A stretch of DNA of 44,374 nt from Geobacteraceae bacterium (lineage in GTDB: Bacteria; Desulfobacterota; Desulfuromonadia; Geobacterales; Geobacteraceae). This document shows positions 27,582 to 34,798 of this stretch, in pieces; position 1 is the stretch's first letter, and each line of letters starts with the position of its first letter. A program made the translations under genes and the position numbers. The stretch spans positions 1-44,374 of the forward strand of contig JAQUHM010000002.1 of the NCBI GenBank assembly GCA_028683595.1. The letters are read 5' to 3'. The notes under the pieces are model-generated. The model was not told the DNA's origin. It did not search any database and saw only the letters and a program-made list of their open reading frames with translations.

Positions 27582-28997
27582 TCAGGTGGCTTCGTGTTCT
27601 CTTTCAAGCAGAGCCACATTCTCAACATGGGGGGTCTGGGGAAACATGTCCACCGGCTGAACCTCCCGGGTTCGGTAACCGAGTCCTTTGAGGATGTTGA
27701 GATCACGGGCCAGGGTGGTAGGAGAGCAGGAAACGTAGATAATCCGTTCGGGCTTCAGGCTTGAACAGCTCCGCAAAACCTCCTCATCGCACCCTTTGCG
27801 GGGTGGATTCAGAACAATGATGTCCGCCTCGAACCCTTCTTCGCTGATGCCAGAGAGCAGTTCTGCCGCGTTTCCTGCCTCGAATTGACAGTTTCGGATG
27901 CCGTTCAATCGGGCGTTCTTTGCGGCATCTGCCACGGCTGCTTCAGCCAGCTCGAAGCCGAGTATTTCGCGCGCGCTGCCGGCGAGAAACAGTGAAATGC
28001 CGCCAACTCCGCAGTACACGTCCACAACTGATTCCCTGCCACTGAGTCCGGCCCATTCTTTAACCTGTTGGTAGATTGTCTGGGCGCCGTCGTTGTTTAC
28101 CTGGAAAAACGAACGGGGGGAGATGGAAAAGCGGATATCCCCGAGTTTCTCGATGAGGGTCTGCTGTTTCGTGACAAAGAATTCCCGCTCACCCATGATC
28201 ACGTTGCCGGTCGAGTTGTTTACATTCTGTGCAACCACGGTAACTTCAGGAACCGCTTTTTTGAGATGCTTTGCCAGGTGGTGAATTTCGTTGAAGCTGC
28301 GTTCACTGGTTACAAAAACAACCATGGCGCGGTCTTCGTGCTCCGAGACGCGGACAACCAGGTAGCGCATCAGGCCGTTCTCGGTTTTTGGATTGTAGAT
28401 CGGTATTTTCCCCTTGCGGATGCCTTCTCTGGTGGCCTCTATAATACGGTTAATGAGTGGATGGTGGAGCTGGCAGTCCCCCAGGTCGATGACCTGGGGG
28501 GTGTTGCGCAGGTAGATGCCGATTTTTGGCTCCGCGAACTTTCCCGAGATCACGAGCTTTGCCCTTGTTCGATAGGCAAGAGGTTTTTTTGAAGGCAATG
28601 CCGGGTTTATGTTTGTGTCTCTAAGTGACGAGTAGTGTCTGAAGGCTCCCTCTACCAGGCCCTTTTTCCAGACCAGTTGTGCCTGGTATTGCATCTGGAT
28701 AAGTGGGCAGCCGTCGCAGGAGGCTGCTTTGGCGCACGGTGGCTTTGCCAGACGCTCCGGTGACCTGCGAAGGATTTTAAAGGTATCGGCAAAGGTATCG
28801 CGTTGGCCGGAAAAGGTAATGCGAGCACGTACCTGTTCCCCCGGGAGTGCCCCGTTCACGCGAATTCTTGTCCCATTGTGGTCTGCAGTGCCATAGCCCT
28901 CATCGTCAAGGCTGAGAATGGAGAGATCGAGTGCTTGACCTTTCACCAACTGCTGTTTCTTGGGCTTCGGATTTTGATCGATATTTTTTCTGTTCAT
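27582..28997 (-). CDS. rlmD: 23S rRNA (uracil-C5)-methyltransferase, RlmD/RumA family
   Basis: A TrmA/RumA-type SAM-dependent RNA m5U methyltransferase of 471 residues. Visible parts are an N-terminal TRAM RNA-binding domain (LDLSILSLDDEGYGTADHNG, about 23-42), a 4Fe-4S cysteine set (Cys88, Cys94, Cys97, Cys175), the SAM site VDVYCGVGGISLFLAG, and catalytic NPPRKGCDEEVL and VSCSPTTLARDL. Target could be U1939 or U747 of 23S rRNA; the name RlmD is the common annotation and not proved. The start is ATG 28995-28997; an in-frame TTG at 29015 is possible. No ribosome site precedes either start, and a promoter sits so close that the mRNA may be leaderless. It ends 18 bases upstream of the pyr promoter. 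Confidence 0.92.
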   Translation of the reverse strand: MNRKNIDQNPKPKKQQLVKGQALDLSILSLDDEGYGTADHNGTRIRVNGALPGEQVRARITFSGQRDTFADTFKILRRSPERLAKPPCAKAASCDGCPLIQMQYQAQLVWKKGLVEGAFRHYSSLRDTNINPALPSKKPLAYRTRAKLVISGKFAEPKIGIYLRNTPQVIDLGDCQLHHPLINRIIEATREGIRKGKIPIYNPKTENGLMRYLVVRVSEHEDRAMVVFVTSERSFNEIHHLAKHLKKAVPEVTVVAQNVNNSTGNVIMGEREFFVTKQQTLIEKLGDIRFSISPRSFFQVNNDGAQTIYQQVKEWAGLSGRESVVDVYCGVGGISLFLAGSAREILGFELAEAAVADAAKNARLNGIRNCQFEAGNAAELLSGISEEGFEADIIVLNPPRKGCDEEVLRSCSSLKPERIIYVSCSPTTLARDLNILKGLGYRTREVQPVDMFPQTPHVENVALLEREHEAT

Positions 28998-29003
28998 TTT
29001 TTT

Positions 29004-29032
29004 ACTAGAAAACAATTGGCGATATTTGTCAA
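29004..29032 (-). promoter_or_regulatory. Probable promoter of the rRNA methyltransferase gene
   Basis: On the minus strand TTGACA (29032-29027) and TCTAGT (29009-29004) are 17 bases apart. Start of transcription would fall near 28997, the ATG itself. TAGTAA at 29007-29002 is an alternative -10 with 19-base spacing. Confidence 0.5.
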
Positions 29033-29181
29033 TTTTTCTTTGTACGGAGTGCCGGTAATTTGGTAAAAGGCCAGCGGGGGGCCGCTTTGAGCTCCGGATA
29101 TCGTGACTTCAGAGAATCTCTTGTCTCTATTTCGGCCTGGAACAGGGTAATTCAGGTAACACATTGGAATAATGAAAAGCC

Positions 29182-29210
29182 TTGACACCCGTTATCGCAT
29201 ATCTTATCAT
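29182..29210 (+). promoter_or_regulatory. Sigma-70 promoter of the tRNA gene
   Basis: TTGACA at 29182-29187 and TATCAT at 29205-29210 are separated by 17 bases, an 11 of 12 match to consensus. The start would be about 29217, nine bases before the mature tRNA. Confidence 0.85.
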
Positions 29211-29225
29211 GACTTTTCACTTTGC

Positions 29226-29302
29226 GGGCCTATAGCTCAGCTGGCTAGAGCCACCGGCTCATAACCGGTAGGTCCCAGGTTCGAATCCTGGTGGGCCCAC
29301 CA
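29226..29302 (+). tRNA. tRNA with CAU anticodon (Met elongator or Ile2)
   Basis: A complete 77-base tRNA with encoded CCA. Acceptor GGGCCTA pairs with TGGGCCC; the D arm is GCTC...GAGC; the anticodon stem ACCGG/CCGGT surrounds CTCATAA with anticodon CAT at 29260-29262; the T arm is CCAGG TTCGAAT CCTGG. The acceptor G1-C72 pair rules out the usual initiator pattern. CAT may read AUG (Met) or, after lysidine modification, AUA (Ile2). The GGGCCTATAGCTCAG start is like that of Ile tRNAs, but sequence inspection alone does not settle the identity. Confidence 0.95.
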
Positions 29303-29371
29303 CCTGATCCATGGGATGATTGGGAATGCCTGTACGGTGCCAAGGTATCCAAAAAATATATCCAAAAGTGG

Positions 29372-29415
29372 AGAAAAGAGTGCAACCTTCCGAGATTGCA
29401 CTCTTTTCTTTTGGC
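29372..29415 (+). terminator. Intrinsic terminator of the tRNA
   Basis: AGAAAAGAGTGCAA at 29372-29385 pairs with TTGCACTCTTTTCT at 29396-29409 (14 base pairs), running into TTTT. It lies 70 bases after the tRNA and immediately before the Nif3-like gene. Confidence 0.85.
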
Positions 29416-29422
29416 TGGGAAA

Positions 29423-30538
29423 ATGAACCCCAGAGTATCCGATATTATTGAAATAATTGATACTATTGCCCCATTTCAGCTTGCAGAGGAATGGGATAAT
29501 GTAGGACTGCAGGTGGGAGACCCCTCGGCCCCGGTTTCGAGAATCATGGTTTCTCTCGATGCTGGCAACGAGGCGGTTGATGCCGCCGTTGCAGAACAAT
29601 GTCAGCTTCTTCTGACCCACCACCCGCTCATTTTTCGTCCCTTGCAGAGAATCAGCCTCGCAGATCCTTCCGGAGCCCTTATCGGGAAAGCATTACGCAA
29701 TTCTCTCAGCATTGTTTCCCTTCATACAAATTTTGACATTGTCGAGGGTGGCGTGAATGATCTGCTGGCTGACAAGCTTGGGATTATTTCCACGGTTCCG
29801 CTTTCGGTTACCTTTAGTGAAGCGCTGGTCAAGCTTGCCGTTTTCGTTCCTAAAGGCCACGAAGAGAGGGTTTCACAGGCTCTGTTCCAATTCAGTGGAA
29901 GTATCGGCAAGTATAGCGAATGTTCTTTCCAGGTTGAAGGAATGGGGACGTTTACGCCCCATGAAGGAGCGGCACCCTTTATAGGCACTGTCGGAAAGCG
30001 TGAATACGCTGAAGAAACGAGAATCGAGGTGCTGCTCCGCAAGGATGATGTGGACCGGGCACTCGTGGCATTGTCGTCTGCCCACCCTTATGAAGAGCCG
30101 GCCGTGGACTTGTATCCGCTGCTGAACAATGGCGTTCAGAAGGGACTTGGCAGGATCGGGATGCTGAAGCAGTCCCTTTCCCTGGACAAGTTCGTATCCC
30201 GTATCAAGGAAGAGTTTGCCGTGGAGGGATTGCGGTTTGTAGGTGATGGAGATCGGATGTTGGGAAAAGTTGCCCTTTGTGGGGGCAGCGGTTCCTCGCT
30301 GCTGCGGGAAGCATATTCCCAAGGCGCCGATGTATTGGTTACCGGGGATATAAAATACCATGACGCGCTCGAGGCCCAGTCGTTGGGGGTGGCGCTGGTT
30401 GATCTGGGACATTTCGCCTCGGAAATTCCCATGGTGGAAGAATTGGTTGCCCGGTTGGAAAGCGAGTTGCGCATACGGGGATTTGTCGCGGAACTCTTGG
30501 CGTTTACAGGTGAAAAGGACCCGTTCCGGTACCGATGA
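29423..30538 (+). CDS. Nif3-like dinuclear metal center protein (YqfO type)
   Basis: A 371-residue member of the Nif3/YbgI/YqfO family. The expected two-metal ligands are seen: His66-His67 (LLLTHHPLIF), His101 and Asp105 (LHTNFD), and His330 with Glu334 (DLGHFASE) near the C-terminus. The extra middle domain (about 125-230) makes this the longer YqfO type, not the short YbgI type. The biochemical role is not settled for the family. The start is ATG 29423; only a weak GGGA precedes it. An upstream open frame from 29291 runs through the tRNA terminator and is not real. The zinc-ribbon gene follows 57 bases later, a pairing common in this lineage by my recollection. Confidence 0.93.
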   Translation: MNPRVSDIIEIIDTIAPFQLAEEWDNVGLQVGDPSAPVSRIMVSLDAGNEAVDAAVAEQCQLLLTHHPLIFRPLQRISLADPSGALIGKALRNSLSIVSLHTNFDIVEGGVNDLLADKLGIISTVPLSVTFSEALVKLAVFVPKGHEERVSQALFQFSGSIGKYSECSFQVEGMGTFTPHEGAAPFIGTVGKREYAEETRIEVLLRKDDVDRALVALSSAHPYEEPAVDLYPLLNNGVQKGLGRIGMLKQSLSLDKFVSRIKEEFAVEGLRFVGDGDRMLGKVALCGGSGSSLLREAYSQGADVLVTGDIKYHDALEAQSLGVALVDLGHFASEIPMVEELVARLESELRIRGFVAELLAFTGEKDPFRYR

Positions 30539-30595
30539 ACTGGTGGTGGAGTGTGACCAGGGGAAGGGCCGGAACAGTGAGACAGGAGGTAGGTT

Positions 30596-31321
30596 TTGGG
30601 CAAGAACGTGAGGATTCTGGCGCAACTTCAGGGGATCGATCTCAAGATTGATTCTTCGCGCGGAGAAACACAGGCTTTGCAGAGCGAAATTCACTCTCTG
30701 GAGGCCCAGGCGGAAGAAAAACAGCTCGAAATAGCTCAGCAAAAGGCGGAGTTGAGTGCTGTTGAAGAGGAAAAGAAGATCCTGGAAGAGAATCTGGCCA
30801 CAGAGGCGGACTCTATTGTCCGGTCTGAGGTGCGTTTGCGGGAGATCAAAACCCAGAAGGAATACCAGGCTGTGTCAAAGGAAATTGCCGCGGCGAAAAA
30901 AGTGAAGTCCGATCTTGAGGACCAGGTACTGCAGAAAATTACCCGAAGTGATGAGCTGAATGCGATCATTGCCGAGAAGGAAGCTTATCTGCAGGAGTTC
31001 GAGGTGAATTCGTCCGCTCGCAAGAGTGAACTCCGGGAAAGGATCAACCAGCTTGAGACGGACATCTCCGAAGTTAGCGCGGTGCGTGATAAAACCGCCA
31101 AAGGTGTTTCTCCCTCCATGATGAAACGCTACGAGACACTTCGCGAAAAACGCCAAGGCGTAGCAATTGCCGAAGCAAAAGGCGGTTCCTGCCTGGGCTG
31201 CAACATGAATCTTCCCCCGCAGCTTTTTAACAGCCTCTTCAAGGAAGATACGTACATCACCTGCCCGCATTGTCAGCGACTGCTCTATATGCGCAATGAT
31301 GTCGGGGATGTTTCTGAATAA
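30596..31321 (+). CDS. C4-type zinc-ribbon coiled-coil protein
   Basis: A 241-residue protein with a long coiled coil (about 10-175, heptads rich in Glu, Lys and Leu) and a C-terminal zinc ribbon with Cys199, Cys202, Cys223 and Cys226 (SCLGCNMNLPP...TCPHCQRLLY). This matches the widespread C4-type zinc-ribbon family (HP0958-like). In Helicobacter that protein binds RNA and affects flagellar gene expression; function here is unknown. The start is TTG 30596, 5 bases after AGGAGGT (30584-30590). RNase P RNA begins within about 10 bases of its stop codon. Confidence 0.9.
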   Translation: MGKNVRILAQLQGIDLKIDSSRGETQALQSEIHSLEAQAEEKQLEIAQQKAELSAVEEEKKILEENLATEADSIVRSEVRLREIKTQKEYQAVSKEIAAAKKVKSDLEDQVLQKITRSDELNAIIAEKEAYLQEFEVNSSARKSELRERINQLETDISEVSAVRDKTAKGVSPSMMKRYETLREKRQGVAIAEAKGGSCLGCNMNLPPQLFNSLFKEDTYITCPHCQRLLYMRNDVGDVSE

Positions 31322-31356
31322 TACATAGATTGGTCGAAGTAGTCCAGATGGCCGCT

Positions 31357-31384
31357 GCCTGCCGAAGCTTTTGCGAAGGCGGGG
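31357..31384. repeat. GCCGAAGC-type palindrome inside rnpB, copy 1
   Basis: GCCTGCCGAAGC, then TTTT, then GCGAAGGCGGGG, in an early peripheral helix of RNase P RNA. The core GCCGAAGC recurs in copy 2. The reverse-strand translation gives an AKASAG peptide, typical of a palindrome family I recall as widespread. Confidence 0.45.
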
Positions 31385-31471
31385 AGAGGAAAGTCCGGGC
31401 TCCATAGGGCATGGTGCTGGATAACGTCCAGCGGGGGCAACCCCAGGGAAAGTGCCACAGAGAGAAGACCG

Positions 31472-31497
31472 CCCGCCGAAGCCTTGGCGTAGGAGGG
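31472..31497. repeat. GCCGAAGC-type palindrome inside rnpB, copy 2
   Basis: CCCGCCGAAGCC then TTGGCGTAGGAGGG forms a hairpin just after the ACCGCC segment of RNase P RNA. It shares GCCGAAGC with copy 1 and the same AKASAG reverse translation. Confidence 0.45.
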
Positions 31498-31769
31498 TAA
31501 GGGTGAAAGGGTGAGGTAAGAGCTCACCAGGTCCGGTGGTGACATCGGGTGCTCGGTAAACCCCACCAGGAGCAAGGCCAAATAGGGGAGCGTTAAGGAC
31601 GGCCCGTCCGTGCTTCCGGGTTGGCTGCTTGATGCCGTCGGTAACGGCGGCACTAGAGGAATGGTCATCACCCGTCGTCGGGTAACCTGCGATGGGAACA
31701 GAACCCGGCTTACGGTCTGCTTCGACCAAACATGTTTTGACAGGATTCATTTTTTTGCAGGGAGTTTTT

Positions 31770-32318
31770 TTGACGGATCAGGAACTGTGGGAACGTGCCC
31801 TATCTATTGCCAGGGTTGAATATGAAACCCTTTCCGCATCGGTGAAAGACAAGGTGCTTGGAATAGGTGAATCCATTCGGCAGAAAAAGCAGGAAATGTA
31901 TGACTTGGCAGGGGGGGCGGCTGTAGTCGAAACCTGCGCCGACTGTGGGGGGCTTTGCTGCGAAAAAGGAAAATACCATTTTTCCGTGATTGATCTGCTG
32001 ATGTATCTCTCAACCGGCAAAGAGCTTTTTACACCATTATTCCGCGAAATACCCTGTCCTTTTCTTGGGGCAGAGGGCTGTTTCATGCCCCCTGCTTACC
32101 GCCCTTTTACCTGCATAACCTTCCACTGCGAGCGACTTGAAGTACTTCTTTCCTTTGCAGACCTGGAACGAATGTGTCACCTGGAGCGCGACCTGCGAGC
32201 TCTTTGTCAAAAGATGGAAGAACTGTTCGGAAAGCGTTTGATGCAGGGCCTTCTTTTGAGTTGCGCACGGTATCTTCGTGGCGAAGATACCGCGATCTTA
32301 GGTTCCGGGAGCCATTAA
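31770..32318 (+). CDS. YkgJ-like cysteine-cluster protein
   Basis: A 182-residue protein of the YkgJ cysteine-cluster type (putative zinc or iron-sulfur binding). From the chosen start, cysteines fall at 56, 59, 63, 64 (CADCGGLCCEKGKYHFS) and 96, 104, 115, 120 (CPFLGAEGCFMPPAYRPFTC...HC), the usual two-group pattern. No enzymatic role is known to me. The start is TTG 31770, 5 bases after AGGGAG; an upstream in-frame ATG at 31692 lies inside RNase P RNA and is rejected. The last codons contain a perfect 11-base-pair hairpin (32268-32292). Confidence 0.85.
   Translation: MTDQELWERALSIARVEYETLSASVKDKVLGIGESIRQKKQEMYDLAGGAAVVETCADCGGLCCEKGKYHFSVIDLLMYLSTGKELFTPLFREIPCPFLGAEGCFMPPAYRPFTCITFHCERLEVLLSFADLERMCHLERDLRALCQKMEELFGKRLMQGLLLSCARYLRGEDTAILGSGSH
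32268..32292 (+). other. Perfect hairpin at the 3' end of the YkgJ-like gene
   Basis: CGGTATCTTCG at 32268-32278 pairs with CGAAGATACCG at 32282-32292 around a three-base loop, within the final codons before the stop at 32318. There is no T run. It could stabilise or process the transcript ahead of the downstream gene. Confidence 0.5.
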
Positions 32319-32336
32319 TACTTCTTCGGAGGACCC

Positions 32337-32687
32337 ATGGTAACGAGTGTTCATGATCTTGTTTGTATTCATATAGAGAATAAACCAGCTTTTTTTGCCC
32401 GAATCGAAGACATTGTTCCTGATGTAAAGAGGGGGTGGTGGAAAGTGAGTCTGCTGGTGTTAACCAGCCCGCTTCAGATTTTTACCTGGATATTGGAAGA
32501 TAGTCAGATTAACGGAGCTCCCTTTACCATGGGAGGCACGCCGATTATGCTTGAAAAGGTCGTATCCCCCCTGGAGCAGGAAGATACGGGACTGTCTTCA
32601 TCTCAAGAGAAGGATACTGTCCCGGTGACTGACAAAAAGGAGACGGCAAAGGTTGTCTCTCTGGTTGATCGCAAGAAAGAGAAGTGA
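32337..32687 (+). CDS. Conserved-looking hypothetical protein
   Basis: A 116-residue protein I do not recognise. It has an ordered N-terminal part (about 1-78: VHDLVCIHIENKPAFFARIEDIVPDVKRGWWKVSLLVL...) with alternating hydrophobic residues suggesting a small beta-barrel or beta-sheet domain, then a charged, Ser/Glu/Lys-rich tail (about 79-116). No signal peptide or membrane helix is visible. The ATG follows GGAGG (32328-32332) closely, and the gene starts 18 bases after the YkgJ-like gene, so the two are probably cotranscribed. The reading frame is supported by the ribosome site and context only. Confidence 0.72.
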   Translation: MVTSVHDLVCIHIENKPAFFARIEDIVPDVKRGWWKVSLLVLTSPLQIFTWILEDSQINGAPFTMGGTPIMLEKVVSPLEQEDTGLSSSQEKDTVPVTDKKETAKVVSLVDRKKEK

Positions 32688-32937
32688 AAAGAACGGGTGC
32701 CGTTCCATTTCCAACCAGTTATTTCCTGTTTTTTTGCTTGGTACCAGCCACCTTTTATTTTCTTTTGTTTGCTCTATGGCCGTAACATGCTGAAGTAAAA
32801 AGACTTTATTTGGTTCCCAGTGCTGAAATTATCACATTTATTTCGGTCAAGAGACTATTTGTCCTCCTTCTTCCCGCAGTTCTCTTAACTCCCCGAAAAA
32901 TCGCAGTAAATTTCTCTTTTCTTGCCATACTTTTGCC

Positions 32938-32966
32938 TTGACAACACCCAGGACGCTTAGTATAGT
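32938..32966 (+). promoter_or_regulatory. Sigma-70 promoter of the division and cell-wall (mra) cluster
   Basis: A perfect TTGACA at 32938-32943 and TATAGT at 32961-32966 are 17 bases apart. Transcription would begin near 32973, just before the GTGG repeats and 50 bases before mraZ. The rest of the 32688-33021 gap shows a small stem (GAACGG/CCGTTC, 32691-32705) just after the previous gene and otherwise AT-rich sequence with nothing I can name. Confidence 0.88.
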
Positions 32967-32977
32967 TTGACCACGTA

Positions 32978-33001
32978 GTGGTATAAAGTGGTAAAATGTG
33001 G
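32978..33001 (+). promoter_or_regulatory. MraZ-binding boxes (three GTGG repeats, 10-base period)
   Basis: GTGG occurs at 32978-32981, 32988-32991 and 32998-33001, exactly 10 bases apart, with an imperfect fourth (GTGC) at 33008. MraZ proteins are known to bind such direct repeats upstream of their own gene. The boxes lie at about +6 to +29 from the predicted start site, placed to repress the cluster. Confidence 0.8.
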
Positions 33002-33021
33002 AAAAAGGTGCCGGAGGGGCG

Positions 33022-33504
33022 ATGTTTCGGGGGGTTTTTAATACCACCATTGATGGCAAGGGGCGGACCAGTCTGCCGGCGAAGTTTCGCGAAGTCCTTG
33101 TGGAACGCTTTGGCGATGAAAGGTTTTTTATCACCAATTCCAATCCAGTACGACTGGGTGACGGGGTTTCCTGTTCCGGTCTGGCGATTTATCCGTATCA
33201 GGAATGGATTGGCCTCGAGGAAAAGCTTGTCAAGGGAACCGGTCTCGGACTTTCATCAGTTCAACTGGCTGCTGTCAAGAGAAGAATCATGGCCCCGGCT
33301 GTCGAGTGTTCCGCCGACAAGCTTGGCAGGATACTGGTCCCTCCCCATCTCCGAAAGAGCGCGTCCCTGGAAAGAGAGATCGTCTTTGCCGGGCTCTTGA
33401 ATAAGGCAGAGATCTGGAGTCTTGCGGAATGGGATAAAGTCTATCGCCAGGACGACGATAATTTCCCTGGTGACTCTCAGGCCTTGGCCGATTTGGGGTT
33501 ATAG
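33022..33504 (+). CDS. mraZ: Transcriptional regulator MraZ
   Basis: MraZ is an AbrB-fold DNA-binding regulator of the dcw cluster. The 160-residue product starts [23 protein letters not shown] and has a second repeat ([15 protein letters not shown]), giving the usual two SpoVT/AbrB-like halves. The start is ATG 33022 after GGAGGGG; an earlier in-frame start at 32998 falls within the operator boxes. Its stop codon overlaps the GTG of rsmH by one base. Confidence 0.96.
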   Translation: MFRGVFNTTIDGKGRTSLPAKFREVLVERFGDERFFITNSNPVRLGDGVSCSGLAIYPYQEWIGLEEKLVKGTGLGLSSVQLAAVKRRIMAPAVECSADKLGRILVPPHLRKSASLEREIVFAGLLNKAEIWSLAEWDKVYRQDDDNFPGDSQALADLGL

Positions 33505-34442
33505 TGGCAGATTTCCGCCACATATCCGTTCTTTACGAGGAAGTCCTCCAGTATCTGGAACCCCGCTCCGGAGGGGTTTACGTGGATGGAACCCTGGGGG
33601 GCGGCGGGCATGCGCGGGGAATTCTGGAATGCTCAGCTCCTGACGGGATTTTGCTAGGTTTTGACAGGGATCAAGAGGCTTTGGCCGCGGCGGGATTGAA
33701 GCTTTCGGCTTACGGGAACCGTGTCAGGCTTTTTCATGAAAACTATTCCAATCTCACTGATGTGCTGGCTCGGGAAGAGATTGAATCAATCGACGGTATG
33801 GTGCTTGACGTTGGCGTTTCGTCCCATCAACTGGACAAGGCAGAGCGCGGTTTCAGCTTTCAGCAGGACGCTCAACTGGATATGAGGATGGACGGGTCTG
33901 CCGGGAGAACCGCTGCCGATCTCGTAAATATCCTTTCTGAAAAGGAATTGGAGCAGATACTCTGGGAGTTTGGCGAGGAGCGATGGGCACGGAGAATAGC
34001 TTCCATGATTGTTGCGGCGCGAGATGTGGAACCCATCAGCACTACATCGCGACTTGTTGACATTGTTAAAGGCGCCATTCCCCGGGCATGCTGGGAGGCA
34101 CGTCTGCATCCTGCCACCAGAACCTTTCAGGCACTGCGCATAGCCGTGAATGAAGAACTTAAAAGCCTGGAGCGCGGACTGGTTGCCGGTATTGAATCCT
34201 TGAAAAAGGGTGGTCGAATCGTCGTTATTTCTTTCCACTCCCTGGAAGACAGGATAGTGAAGAATGTCTTTAATGAATTTGCCCGAGGCTGCATTTGTCC
34301 GAAAAGTGTTCCGAGGTGTGTCTGCGGGAAAGTACCTGTCGTGCGAAAACTGACCGGTAGGCCTGTTGTTGCCGGGTCGGAAGAGATCGCTGCAAATTCC
34401 CGCTCTCGCAGTGCAAAACTGCGGGCCGCTGAAAAACTTTAG
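33504..34442 (+). CDS. rsmH: 16S rRNA (cytosine1402-N4)-methyltransferase RsmH
   Basis: RsmH (MraW) methylates C1402 in the ribosomal decoding site. The 312-residue product shows [13 protein letters not shown], the SAM-binding [43 protein letters not shown] and [12 protein letters not shown]. The GTG start at 33504 overlaps the mraZ stop. It is a constant companion of mraZ at the head of division clusters. Confidence 0.97.
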   Translation: MADFRHISVLYEEVLQYLEPRSGGVYVDGTLGGGGHARGILECSAPDGILLGFDRDQEALAAAGLKLSAYGNRVRLFHENYSNLTDVLAREEIESIDGMVLDVGVSSHQLDKAERGFSFQQDAQLDMRMDGSAGRTAADLVNILSEKELEQILWEFGEERWARRIASMIVAARDVEPISTTSRLVDIVKGAIPRACWEARLHPATRTFQALRIAVNEELKSLERGLVAGIESLKKGGRIVVISFHSLEDRIVKNVFNEFARGCICPKSVPRCVCGKVPVVRKLTGRPVVAGSEEIAANSRSRSAKLRAAEKL

Positions 34443-34462
34443 AGGGAAAGGAGTCTTCTGCC

Positions 34463-34798
34463 ATGTCATTCGCGAAAACTGCACTCAGCAAGGTAGCCTC
34501 GCCGAAAAAAATGGAGTTGGCGGCCTCACAGAGATGGGACCTTTTCCCGTATCTTGTTACTCTCCTGTCCCTGCTTACCCTTCTCTCGCTTTTCCACGTC
34601 TGGTCACGGGTAAAGGTTGTTGACTTGAATCTGGAAATCACGGAGGCGAGCCACCTTTACAAGGGATTGCTGCAGGAAAAGAATATGCTGAGGCTTGAGG
34701 TCGCATCCTTGAAGAATCCGGCACGAATCGAGGCGCTGGCAAAGGGTGAACTGGGGATGGACCTGCCCAGCGACCAGCAGGTGATTGCCGTCAAATGA
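34463..34798 (+). CDS. ftsL: Cell division protein FtsL
   Basis: A 111-residue bitopic division protein: a short cytoplasmic part, a membrane helix at about 28-48, a coiled coil at about 50-85, and a short C-terminal segment (PARIEALAKGELGMDLP). Sequence is poorly conserved in this family; identity rests on topology, length and its position between rsmH and ftsI. The gene overlaps ftsI by four bases (ATGA at 34795). Confidence 0.88.
   Translation: MSFAKTALSKVASPKKMELAASQRWDLFPYLVTLLSLLTLLSLFHVWSRVKVVDLNLEITEASHLYKGLLQEKNMLRLEVASLKNPARIEALAKGELGMDLPSDQQVIAVK

Larger units (their letters stand above)
31330..31730 (+). ncRNA. rnpB: RNase P RNA (class A, rnpB)
   Basis: The catalytic RNA that matures tRNA 5' ends. 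Conserved parts are GAGGAAAGTCCGGGCTCC (from 31386), ACAGAGAGAAGACCGCC (about 31457-31473) and ACAGAACCCGGCTTAC (31698-31713). The outer helix P1 is formed by TTGGTCGAAGTAG (31330-31342) and CTGCTTCGACCAA (31717-31729). Two variable helices carry GCCGAAGC-type hairpins (31357-31384 and 31472-31497) that resemble dispersed palindromes. The exact mature ends were not determined. Confidence 0.96.

Noticed and set aside
29237-29623. Minus-strand frame across the tRNA (peptide HQDSNLGPTGYEPVALAS)
   Set aside because: This is the well-known false peptide produced by translating the reverse strand of a tRNA gene.
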